Origin: an uncultured Bacilli bacterium | GTDB lineage: Bacteria > Bacillota_I > Bacilli_A > RF39 > UBA660 | Length of the DNA stretch: 11,635 bases | Assembly (NCBI GenBank): GCA_947628765.1 | Contig: CANRBD010000032.1 | Span: 1 to 11,635, forward strand | Direction of reading: 5' to 3' | In this document: positions 1 to 6,434 of the stretch, piece after piece | Layout of the letters: each line of letters starts with the position of its first letter | How positions within the stretch are numbered: the stretch's first letter is position 1 | Notes under the pieces: generated by a model | What the model was told of the DNA's origin: nothing | Seen by the model: the letters and a program-made list of their open reading frames with translations, nothing else | Databases searched by the model: none | Translations under genes and position numbers: made by a program

Positions 1-348
1 ATCTTAGAAGATATGGATAATTTTTTAAAAGAATTAGGCGTGGGCTTTGCTTATATTGGTCATGAAGTAAAAATAAAGATAGGTTCTGCTTATCATCGCC
101 TTGATTTCTTACTTTTTAATTATAACTACAATTCTTTCATAGCTTTAGAAGTCAAAATAAATGAATTTAAAAGAGAACATACTGCTCAAGTAAAAGAGTA
201 TATGAATTATATCGATAAACATATTAAAAAGGTATTTCATGATAATACCATTGGTATTATTTTATGTAAAAAAGAAAACCAATTAGTTTTAGAATATGTA
301 AGTGATGAAAGAATTTTTACGACGATTTATAAACTTATAAATGTTTAA
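1..348 (+). CDS. DUF1016 (YhcG-type) PDDEXK nuclease, C-terminal part; 5' end outside window
   Basis: The reading frame is already open at base 1, so this is the last 115 codons of a longer gene; DUF1016 proteins are usually about 340-380 aa. Visible motifs match the C-terminal PDDEXK nuclease-like domain of the YhcG/DUF1016 family. There is a helix ending in FLKELGVGFAYIGHE, a motif RLDFLLF with the acidic residue at bases 103-105, and the ExK motif ALEVKI with Glu at 148-150 and Lys at 154-156. The conserved AQVKEYMNYID helix and the IGIILCKKEN strand follow. The D...ExK residues are intact, so the fold may be catalytically competent. The ATG at base 13 is only an internal Met, because the residues before it (ILED) also fit the family. 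In other bacteria the family is often in accessory or restriction-modification settings; its substrate here is unknown. The stop lies 41 nt before polA. Confidence 0.85.
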   Translation: MLEDMDNFLKELGVGFAYIGHEVKIKIGSAYHRLDFLLFNYNYNSFIALEVKINEFKREHTAQVKEYMNYIDKHIKKVFHDNTIGIILCKKENQLVLEYVSDERIFTTIYKLINV

Positions 349-361
349 TAAATGTCGAAGA

Positions 362-372
362 TGTGTTACAAT
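362..372 (+). promoter_or_regulatory. polA promoter, extended -10
   Basis: TACAAT at 367-372 is preceded by TGTGT at 362-366, which supplies a TGn extended -10. No good -35 is visible (the 344-349 region is only TTTAAT). Predicted transcription start is near 379, leaving a leader of only about 10 nt that is essentially the ribosome binding site. The ezrA promoter at 9218-9228 has almost the same sequence. Confidence 0.65.
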
Positions 373-389
373 AATAACAGGTGAAGAAC

Positions 390-2972
390 ATGAAAAAAAT
401 AATTTTAGTAGATGGCAATAATCTTTTATTTAGGAGCTATTATGCAACGGCTTATAATGGAAACTTTATGAATAATAGTAAAGGTTTTCCGACTAATGCC
501 TTATTTGGTTTTACTAACATGATGAATAAGATTATCAGTGAGGAAAACCCTGAATATATTTTAGTGGCTTTTGATAAAGGTAAAACCTTTAGACATGATA
601 AATATGAAGTGTATAAAGACGGACGAGTTGAAACTCCTCATGAATTAAAAATCCAATTTCCAGTAGCAAAAAAATTATTAACAGCCATGGGTATTAAATA
701 TTATGAAATCGATAATTATGAAGCTGATGATATTATTGGAACCTTTAGTAAATATTGTGATGAAGAAGATGAGTTTATTGGTACGATTATTAGTAGCGAT
801 AAGGATTTATTACAATTAATTTCATCTGATGTAGATATTAAACTATTAAAACAAAAAGATTATATTCGTTATAATGAAAAAACATTTGAAGAAGATTATG
901 GTATTAAACCAATTAATGTTATCGATTTAAAAGCTTTAATGGGTGATGCTTCGGACAATATCCCAGGAGTTAAAGGTATTGGTGAGAAAACAGCTTTAAA
1001 ATTACTTCATGAATATAAGACATTAGATGGCATTTATGAAAATATTGATAAAATTTCTGGCAAATTAAAAGAAAAATTAGAAACTGACAAAGATAATGCA
1101 TATATGAGTTATGATTTAGCTACAATTATTAAAGATGTTCCACTTGAAATTAATATTAATGATACCAAATATAACGGCCCAAAAACCTTAGAATTAAATA
1201 AATTATATGAAGATTTAGAGTTTTATTCTTTTCTAAAGAAAAATAAGCCAGTAAAAGAAGAAAAAATGGATGAAATTAAAATTATTAGGGATATAAATGA
1301 ACTTAAAGTTGATGGGGAAGTAGCGGTTTGTTTAGAAGTTTTTGGTTCAAATTATCATACTGCGGAAATTTTAGGTATGGGACTATATAATGATCAAATT
1401 AAGGCTTTTGTGCCACTTGATATTTTAAAACAAAAACCATCATTTTTAAAAGAAAACATTAAATATACTTATGACTTAAAGAAAGTTATTGTGGCTTTAA
1501 AATATTTAGATATCGATGTTAATAATTTTGTATTTGATACAATGATGGCCGGCTCTTTGCTTGATTATAATGTTAAAGATGACATGGCATATTTAGCTAA
1601 TGAGGTTTATTATAAATTAGATTTTTATGAAGCAATTTATGGCAAATTTATTCATTTAAAAAAACCAAGTGAAGAAGATATTGCTAAATCATGTGTTATG
1701 CGGGCTAAATTTATTTATGAAACTAAAGACATGTTTTTAGATAAATTAAAAACCGAAGAGGTTTATGATTTATATGAAAAAGTTGAACTTCCTTTAGCGC
1801 CTATTTTGGCTGATATGGAATTTACAGGAGTTTTAGTTGACAAGGAAACTTTAAAACAGATGGGTGAAGATATCCAAATTAAGTTAGAACTTGTGACTAG
1901 AGATATTTATAATATGGCTGGATGCGAATTTAATATTTCATCACCATTACAATTATCAGAAATTTTATTTGAAAAATTAGGGCTTCCACACGGAAAGAAA
2001 AAAACCAATGGGTATTCAACGGCCGCTGATGTACTTCATAAAATAAGAGATAAACATCCAATAGTGGATAAAGTTTTAGAATATCGTGGGCTTGCAAAAC
2101 TTTATAGTACTTATATTGAAGGATTAACTAATTATATTATTGATGGCAAGATTCATACTATTTATACGCAGAACCTAACACGTACAGGAAGACTTTCATC
2201 TATTGAGCCAAATTTACAAAATATTCCAGTCAGAGATGAATTTGGTAAATCCATAAGAAAAGCTTTTGTACCTAAAAATGATTATATTTTAAGTGCTGAT
2301 TATTCACAAATTGAACTCCGTATTTTAGCCCATATTGCCGATGTGCCAGCTTTAGAAAAAGCATTTAATGAAGGTATGGATATTCATGCAAAAACAGCTA
2401 GTGATATTTTTGAAGTAAAGCCTGAATTAGTCACTTCCGAAATGCGTAGAGTGGCTAAAGCGGTTAATTTTGGCATTATTTATGGGATTAGTGGTTTTGG
2501 CTTAGGTGAGAATTTGGACATTAAAGCATCTGATGCTAAAAAATTTATTGATACTTATTTGGAAACTTATCCTGGAATTCAGGAATATATGGATAATACT
2601 ATTAACATGGCCAAGGAACAAGGCTTTGTTAGAACTTTATTTAATCGAAAACGCAATATTCCTGAACTTAAAAACCCTATTTATATGATTAGACAAAGTG
2701 GAGAGAGAATTGCTTTAAATACACCAATTCAGGGAACCAGTGCGGATATTATTAAGTTAGCTATGATTAAGGTTTATGAGCGCTTTAAACAAGAAAAAAT
2801 TCAAAGTAAAATGATTTTACAAGTACATGATGAACTTATTTTTGATGTTATGAAAGAAGAGTTAGATAAGGTCACAAAAATAGTTACTGATGTCATGGAA
2901 AATGTTTATAAATTAGAAGTTCCGTTAAAAGTTGATATCAATTATGGCAAAAATTGGTTCGATGCAAAATAA
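390..2972 (+). CDS. polA: DNA polymerase I
   Basis: This is a full-length family A DNA polymerase of 860 aa for gap filling, Okazaki primer removal and repair. The N-terminal 5'-3' nuclease is intact: VDGNN with D8, YEADD at 110-114 and GDASDNIPGVKGIG from 185. The middle domain (about 290-460) is degenerate: the Exo I position reads VCLEVFG instead of FDTET, so proofreading is probably lost, as in Geobacillus and Thermus Pol I. The polymerase domain has motif A DYSQIELRIL (D637), motif B RRVAKAVNFGIIYG (R686-G699, F694 at the dideoxy-discrimination site) and motif C QVHDE (D814). The ATG at 390 is chosen over the in-frame GTG at 381 because AGGTGA (379-384) sits 5 nt before the ATG, while the GTG has no ribosome binding site and overlaps this one. 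The CDF exporter gene follows after 26 nt. Confidence 0.98.
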   Translation: MKKIILVDGNNLLFRSYYATAYNGNFMNNSKGFPTNALFGFTNMMNKIISEENPEYILVAFDKGKTFRHDKYEVYKDGRVETPHELKIQFPVAKKLLTAMGIKYYEIDNYEADDIIGTFSKYCDEEDEFIGTIISSDKDLLQLISSDVDIKLLKQKDYIRYNEKTFEEDYGIKPINVIDLKALMGDASDNIPGVKGIGEKTALKLLHEYKTLDGIYENIDKISGKLKEKLETDKDNAYMSYDLATIIKDVPLEININDTKYNGPKTLELNKLYEDLEFYSFLKKNKPVKEEKMDEIKIIRDINELKVDGEVAVCLEVFGSNYHTAEILGMGLYNDQIKAFVPLDILKQKPSFLKENIKYTYDLKKVIVALKYLDIDVNNFVFDTMMAGSLLDYNVKDDMAYLANEVYYKLDFYEAIYGKFIHLKKPSEEDIAKSCVMRAKFIYETKDMFLDKLKTEEVYDLYEKVELPLAPILADMEFTGVLVDKETLKQMGEDIQIKLELVTRDIYNMAGCEFNISSPLQLSEILFEKLGLPHGKKKTNGYSTAADVLHKIRDKHPIVDKVLEYRGLAKLYSTYIEGLTNYIIDGKIHTIYTQNLTRTGRLSSIEPNLQNIPVRDEFGKSIRKAFVPKNDYILSADYSQIELRILAHIADVPALEKAFNEGMDIHAKTASDIFEVKPELVTSEMRRVAKAVNFGIIYGISGFGLGENLDIKASDAKKFIDTYLETYPGIQEYMDNTINMAKEQGFVRTLFNRKRNIPELKNPIYMIRQSGERIALNTPIQGTSADIIKLAMIKVYERFKQEKIQSKMILQVHDELIFDVMKEELDKVTKIVTDVMENVYKLEVPLKVDINYGKNWFDAK

Positions 2973-2998
2973 TTAGAATATAATAAAAAGGTGGTATT

Positions 2999-3868
2999 AT
3001 GAACAAAATAACCAAAGTTTTATTAAAAAGTTTTCTTACAAATATATCCCTATCGATAATTAAAATTGTGGCAGGAACCATTGCTGCTTCAGGAGCTTTA
3101 ATTGCTGACGGGGTGCATTCACTTAGTGATACATTAACGGATATTTTTGCGATAGTTGGGCATAAATTATCAGCTAAGCCAGCTGATTACAATCATCCTT
3201 TTGGCCATGGAAAAATTGAATATCTAACATGTTTATTTATTGGTTTTGTGATAATTTTTATGGGCATTTCAGTGATATATAATGGACTTTTTGAAGGCAG
3301 TATTATACCTAATGCTTATGTAGCTATTGCTAGTGTTTTGGTTATCATCGCTAAAATTATTTTAGCTAATTATATATTAAAAAAGGGCATAGAATATGAT
3401 AATAATATCTTAATAGCCTCTGGAAAAGAAAGTTTTTCTGATGTAATTAGTTCGATGGTGGTATTAGTAGCAATTATCATTTCGCAGTTAGGCTATATAA
3501 ATGATCTATTTGTCTATGCGGATACCTTAGCTATGATTATTGTTGGCATACTTATTTTAAGAATTGGTTATAATATTTTGAAAGATAATTTTAGTAGTTT
3601 ATTAGGAGAAAAAGTCACAGATGAAGATTATTTGCAAAAAGTAGAGAATATTATTTATAAAGTAGATGATATTAAACATATTGATTCATTAATAATTGTT
3701 AAATATGGATTTTTTTACCAAGTAAATATTAATGTTAGTATGGATGAGAACATGAAAGTAAAAGATGCTCATCAAAGATTAGATACCATTGAAAAACGTC
3801 TTAGAAAATTCGATGATAGACTTAAATATATTACTATTCATGTTAATCCATATAGTATTACAGGTTAA
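2999..3868 (+). CDS. Cation diffusion facilitator (CDF) family metal exporter
   Basis: This is a 289-aa CDF protein, predicted to export a divalent metal (Zn, Mn, Fe, Co or similar) by proton antiport. About six membrane segments are visible (near residues 10-30, 33-53, 76-98, 104-127, 148-166 and 170-192), then a cytosolic dimerisation domain (about 200-289). The TM2 metal site is ADGVHSLSD (H40, D44), followed by the family signature HPFGHGK at 66-72. The TM5 half of the site reads GKESFSD (E144, D148), so a Glu stands where zinc transporters usually carry His. Metal specificity therefore cannot be assigned. AGGTGG (2989-2994) precedes the ATG by 4 nt, and the 13 nt from AGG to ATG are identical to those of ezrA. 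The gap from polA is 26 nt; it contains a TATAAT (2979-2984) without a convincing -35, so cotranscription with polA is likely but an extra start is possible. Confidence 0.93.
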   Translation: MNKITKVLLKSFLTNISLSIIKIVAGTIAASGALIADGVHSLSDTLTDIFAIVGHKLSAKPADYNHPFGHGKIEYLTCLFIGFVIIFMGISVIYNGLFEGSIIPNAYVAIASVLVIIAKIILANYILKKGIEYDNNILIASGKESFSDVISSMVVLVAIIISQLGYINDLFVYADTLAMIIVGILILRIGYNILKDNFSSLLGEKVTDEDYLQKVENIIYKVDDIKHIDSLIIVKYGFFYQVNINVSMDENMKVKDAHQRLDTIEKRLRKFDDRLKYITIHVNPYSITG

Positions 3869-3887
3869 AAACAAATAAGGAGGAAAT

Positions 3888-4373
3888 ATGGAAAATTTAA
3901 AAGAAGATTTAGTTGATTTAGCCTATGAATTAGAAAGATTAAAAGCAAAGTTAATGGAAAGAGAGGAAGATAATTTAGAGAAGTTAGCCCAATGTGAAGC
4001 CGCTATAGATTACTTCAAATATATTATTTATAATTTAAATACTAATATCCAGATGCAGAAAGGTCATATTGAAAAATATAAGTTATTAGCTAGCCTTTAT
4101 GAAAATGATTCAGAGGATAATTATTTATTAAATTACTATCTTTTAAAAATAGATATTCTTAAGGAAGATAATCAAAGTCAAAAGGAAATGTGTGAAGATG
4201 CTAGAAAAAAGTTAAATATATGTAATAATGAAAAAACAATGCTATTAAGTCAAAAAGAAGAGATAGATGCATTATTATCAGAGGTTTTAGAAGAATTAGA
4301 TAAATATAAAGAAACACCACTAGAGGAAAAGATAAAAGAAAAAAATAATGTTGACACTAAAACAAGAGCATGA
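3888..4373 (+). CDS. Uncharacterised coiled-coil protein A (related to protein B downstream)
   Basis: Not a family I recognise. The 161-aa product is highly charged and predicted almost entirely helical, with heptad-like Leu/Ile spacing through residues 4-60 and 90-145. It has no signal peptide or membrane segment, so it is probably cytosolic. Residues about 13-50 align without gaps to residues about 10-46 of the protein encoded at 4605-5069; shared elements include LE-K/R-LK, EDNL and IDYF/INYY. I count roughly 15 identities in 37 positions. AAGGAGG at 3877-3883 is a strong ribosome binding site, and the 19-nt gap to the CDF gene suggests one transcript with polA and the exporter. The last 8 codons overlap the -35 of the T-box/serS promoter. 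The role is unknown; a scaffold or adaptor is only a guess from the helical composition. Confidence 0.8.
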   Translation: MENLKEDLVDLAYELERLKAKLMEREEDNLEKLAQCEAAIDYFKYIIYNLNTNIQMQKGHIEKYKLLASLYENDSEDNYLLNYYLLKIDILKEDNQSQKEMCEDARKKLNICNNEKTMLLSQKEEIDALLSEVLEELDKYKETPLEEKIKEKNNVDTKTRA

Positions 4374-4379
4374 TAAAAT
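4351..4379 (+). promoter_or_regulatory. Promoter of the T-box / coiled-coil B / serS transcript
   Basis: TTGACA (4351-4356), a 17-bp spacer and TAAAAT (4374-4379) make one of the best promoters in the window. The -35 is inside the end of the preceding coding region and the -10 begins directly after its TGA stop. Transcription should start near 4386, just ahead of the T-box. Confidence 0.85.
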
Positions 4380-4387
4380 AATTTTGG

Positions 4388-4582
4388 AAAACGTTGATGA
4401 AGATTAGTAATATAATTATTTATTTTAAGAGAGTTAGTGGCTGGTGCGAACTAATAATAAAATTTATATGAATCTACTTTGGAGTGGAAATTAATCATTT
4501 CTCGGGTAAAACCGTTATCTAAATTAAGCAAAGAAAAGGATGGTACCGTGCTATGCACTCCTTATAACCCATTCTTTTTTTC
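4388..4582 (+). promoter_or_regulatory. T-box riboswitch leader, serine specifier (UCU)
   Basis: The leader senses uncharged tRNA(Ser) and controls read-through into the downstream genes. Canonical elements occur in order: AGTA loop-E motif (4406-4409), AGAGAG (4428-4433), the stem I apical motif GCTGGTGCGA (4440-4449), and GAA-TCT-AC with specifier TCT at 4473-4475. The stem III element ACCGTTATC (4511-4519) follows, then the T-box AAAGGATGGTACCGTGC (4535-4551). The antiterminator is explicit: AAGGA (4536-4540) pairs with TCCTT (4559-4563), GTGC (4548-4551) pairs with GCAC (4555-4558), and the bulge TGGTACC (4541-4547) offers TGGT to the tRNA ACCA/GCCA end. The serine reading agrees with serS downstream. 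TGGT would meet the usual G73 of tRNA(Ser) through a G-U wobble. Confidence 0.95.
4531..4581 (+). terminator. T-box-controlled intrinsic terminator
   Basis: AAGAAAAGGATGG (4531-4543) can pair with CCATTC plus the T-run (4569-4581), including two G-U pairs, giving about 13 bp; the T-run 4575-4581 doubles as the U-tract. The 5' strand of this stem contains the 5' strand of the antiterminator, so the two structures are mutually exclusive. The small GTGC/GCAC hairpin can survive inside its loop. Confidence 0.8.
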
Positions 4583-4604
4583 TTTCTAAAGGAAGAGTGA
4601 TTTT

Positions 4605-5069
4605 ATGGATAATTTAGAAATTATAATTGATGATTTAGAAAAATTAAAAAATAATTTAACGCAAGAAAAAGAAGATAATTTAATAAAAATAAATGATTAT
4701 GATGAAAAAATAAATTATTATAATGAAGTAATTTATTTGCTTAAGGATATTAAAAAAACTATAAATGAGGTTATTGAAAGCCATAATAATATAAGATGGC
4801 AAATTACCGAAAGTGGTCAAGAAAATGTTTTAAATCTGTTTGATAATAGTTTTAAGGGATATATTGATCAAAAATTAGTTAATTTAGCACGTGATCGTGA
4901 TAAATATGTTAGAATGTATAAACTTGCATCTTGGTGTTATAATTATTTTAAAGTTATGCGTGAAAAATTAATTAAGCGAAATCAAGAAATCGATGAAAAT
5001 GTTTTAGATATTGAAATGGAACTTTCAGATTTAAATAGTCAAAATATAGAAAGAGGGAAAACTAAATGA
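4605..5069 (+). CDS. Uncharacterised coiled-coil protein B in the T-box/serS operon
   Basis: Not a recognised family. The product is 154 aa, highly charged, predicted mostly helical and without signal or membrane segments. The N-terminal 46 residues resemble the upstream coiled-coil protein A (identical EDNL, LE.LK and I.Y spacing), so the two are probably duplicated relatives that diverged in their C-terminal halves. The centre (about 60-105) is more polar and contains the only Trp residues (IRWQI and ASWCY). It is the first gene behind the serine T-box, and its TGA overlaps the serS ATG (ATGA at 5066-5069), so it is under serine-tRNA control and probably translationally coupled to serS. AAAGGAAG (4588-4595) is the likely ribosome binding site, 9 nt before the ATG. 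A helper of the synthetase is possible from the context only. Confidence 0.8.
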   Translation: MDNLEIIIDDLEKLKNNLTQEKEDNLIKINDYDEKINYYNEVIYLLKDIKKTINEVIESHNNIRWQITESGQENVLNLFDNSFKGYIDQKLVNLARDRDKYVRMYKLASWCYNYFKVMREKLIKRNQEIDENVLDIEMELSDLNSQNIERGKTK

Positions 5070-6349
5070 TAGATATTAAGTTAATTAGAGAAAATAAAGA
5101 ATTAGTAAAAGAAAATATTAAGAAAAAATTTCAAAATAATAAACTTCCACTTGTCGATGAAGTATATGATTTAGATAAAAAATGCCGTGAAGTTAAATTA
5201 AAGGGTGATAATTTAAGAGCTCTTAAGAATGAAAAGAGTGCTTTAATTGGATCACTTATGCGTGATGGTAAAAAAGAAGAAGCGGAAAAAATCAAAGCTG
5301 AAGTTAGTAAATATGGTGAAGAAATAATTACACTAGAACAAGAAGAAGAAAATTTAAAAGCTGAAATAAAAGAAAAAATGATGGTTATTCCTAATATTAT
5401 TGCTGATGATGTGCCTATTGGTGAAGATGATACGAAAAACGTAGAGAATGAAAAATTTGGAGAGCCAATCGTTCCTAACTATGAAATACCTTATCATTCA
5501 GATATATGCGCGGGTTTAAATGGTTTGGATAAAGAAAGCGCTGGTAGAACTAGTGGTAATGGTTTTTATTATTTGATTGGCGATGTGGCTAGACTTCATT
5601 CTGCTATGCTTAGCTATGCGCGAGATTTTATGATTGATAAAGGTTTTACTTATGCGATTCCGCCATTTATGATTAGAAGTGATGTGGTAACAGGGGTTAT
5701 GAGCTTCGAAGAGATGGATGCGATGATGTATAAAATTGAAGGTGAAGATTTGTTTTTAATCGGTACTAGTGAACATTCGATGATTGGAAAATTTAAAGAT
5801 CAAATAATTAAAGAAGAATCTTTGCCCATTGCAATGACTTCTTATTCACCATGTTTTAGAAAAGAAGTTGGTGCTCATGGAATTGAAGAGCGTGGCTTAT
5901 ATCGTGTCCATCAGTTTGAAAAACAAGAAATGGTGGTTCTATGTAAAAAAGAAGAAGGCATGGACTGGTATAATAAAATGTGGCAGTATACAGTAGAGTT
6001 TTTTAGAAGTTTAGATATACCGGTTAGAACTTTAGAGTGTTGCAGTGGCGATTTGGCCGATTTAAAAGTTAAATCATGTGATGTTGAAGCATGGAGCCCA
6101 AGACAACAAAAATATTTTGAAGTTGGATCTTGTTCAATTTTAGGTGATGCCCAAGCGCGCAGACTCGGAATTCGCATGAAAACAGATAAAGGAAATGAAT
6201 ATGTAACAACTTTAAATAATACAGTATTAGCTACTCCTCGCGGACTTATTGCTTTTTTAGAAAACAATTATAATGAAGATGGTAGCGTTAGAATTCCTGA
6301 AGCTTTAAGACCTTATATGGGCGGCAAGGAAATTATTAAACCAAATTAA
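5066..6349 (+). CDS. serS: Seryl-tRNA synthetase
   Basis: The enzyme charges tRNA(Ser) with serine using ATP (class II aaRS). At 427 aa it has normal length. Residues about 1-110 form the N-terminal helical arm that contacts the tRNA long variable arm. The catalytic core includes TSEHSM (234-239), motif 2 CFRKEVGAHG (263-272) followed by RGLYRVHQFEKQEM, SCSILGDAQARRLGIR, and motif 3 LNNTVLATPRG with R392. The choices TSEH, GAHG, GDLADLKVKS-DVEAW and NNTVLATPR look closer to archaeal/eukaryotic SerRS than to the usual bacterial PTAE, GSAGRDTRG and NGSGLAVGR. AGAGGGAAA (5051-5059) precedes the ATG, which overlaps the previous stop by 4 nt. Expression should follow the T-box. Two hairpins terminate the transcript after the stop. 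Confidence 0.97.
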   Translation: MIDIKLIRENKELVKENIKKKFQNNKLPLVDEVYDLDKKCREVKLKGDNLRALKNEKSALIGSLMRDGKKEEAEKIKAEVSKYGEEIITLEQEEENLKAEIKEKMMVIPNIIADDVPIGEDDTKNVENEKFGEPIVPNYEIPYHSDICAGLNGLDKESAGRTSGNGFYYLIGDVARLHSAMLSYARDFMIDKGFTYAIPPFMIRSDVVTGVMSFEEMDAMMYKIEGEDLFLIGTSEHSMIGKFKDQIIKEESLPIAMTSYSPCFRKEVGAHGIEERGLYRVHQFEKQEMVVLCKKEEGMDWYNKMWQYTVEFFRSLDIPVRTLECCSGDLADLKVKSCDVEAWSPRQQKYFEVGSCSILGDAQARRLGIRMKTDKGNEYVTTLNNTVLATPRGLIAFLENNYNEDGSVRIPEALRPYMGGKEIIKPN

Positions 6350-6374
6350 AAATACGAATTATTTTTCGTATTTT
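6346..6374. repeat. Hairpin repeat copy 1, also a terminator-like stem between serS and fic
   Basis: A perfect 10-bp inverted repeat, AAAATACGAA (6349-6358) and TTCGTATTTT (6365-6374), begins at the serS stop codon. The 29-nt unit matches 7522-7549 in the same orientation except for one extra A. Read on the - strand it ends in TTTTTAATTT, so it is a reasonable terminator for the Fic gene; on the + strand its T-run is inside the stem. Confidence 0.85.
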
Positions 6375-6383
6375 AGGTTGCAT

Positions 6384-6416
6384 AGTAGTATATTCAAGAT
6401 GAATATACTACTTTTT
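6384..6416 (+). terminator. Intrinsic terminator of serS
   Basis: AGTAGTATATTC (6384-6395) pairs perfectly with GAATATACTACT (6401-6412) over 12 bp around an AAGAT loop, followed by TTTT-G-TTT. On the - strand there is no T-run after the stem, so it acts mainly for + transcripts. Confidence 0.9.
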
Positions 6417-6434
6417 GTTTGAAAAAATGATTAT

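Noticed and set aside
325..342. Perfect inverted repeat ATTTATAA-AC-TTATAAAT before polA
   Set aside because: It is AT-only, partly coding and without a T-run. Chance is a good explanation in such AT-rich DNA, so it was not called as a terminator or operator.
381..389. GTG at 381 as polA start
   Set aside because: The GTG is part of the AGGTGA ribosome binding site for the ATG at 390, and the family N-terminus KKIILVDGNN begins there.
2506..2688. 60-codon open frame on the + strand inside polA
   Set aside because: It is out of frame within the conserved polymerase domain, with no ribosome binding site or independent signal.
4371..4373. TGA recoded as tryptophan (mollicute code)
   Set aside because: TGA ends both coiled-coil genes at plausible places directly followed by a promoter element or the serS start, and conserved Trp positions use TGG.
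4471..4478. Reading the T-box specifier as TAC (tyrosine) instead of TCT (serine)
   Set aside because: The usual context is GAA, codon, then AC. TCT fits this and agrees with serS downstream, while TAC would be followed by TT.
5911..6267. 118-codon open frame on the - strand inside serS
   Set aside because: It is fully antisense to the conserved catalytic core of serS, has no ribosome binding site and no recognisable domain.
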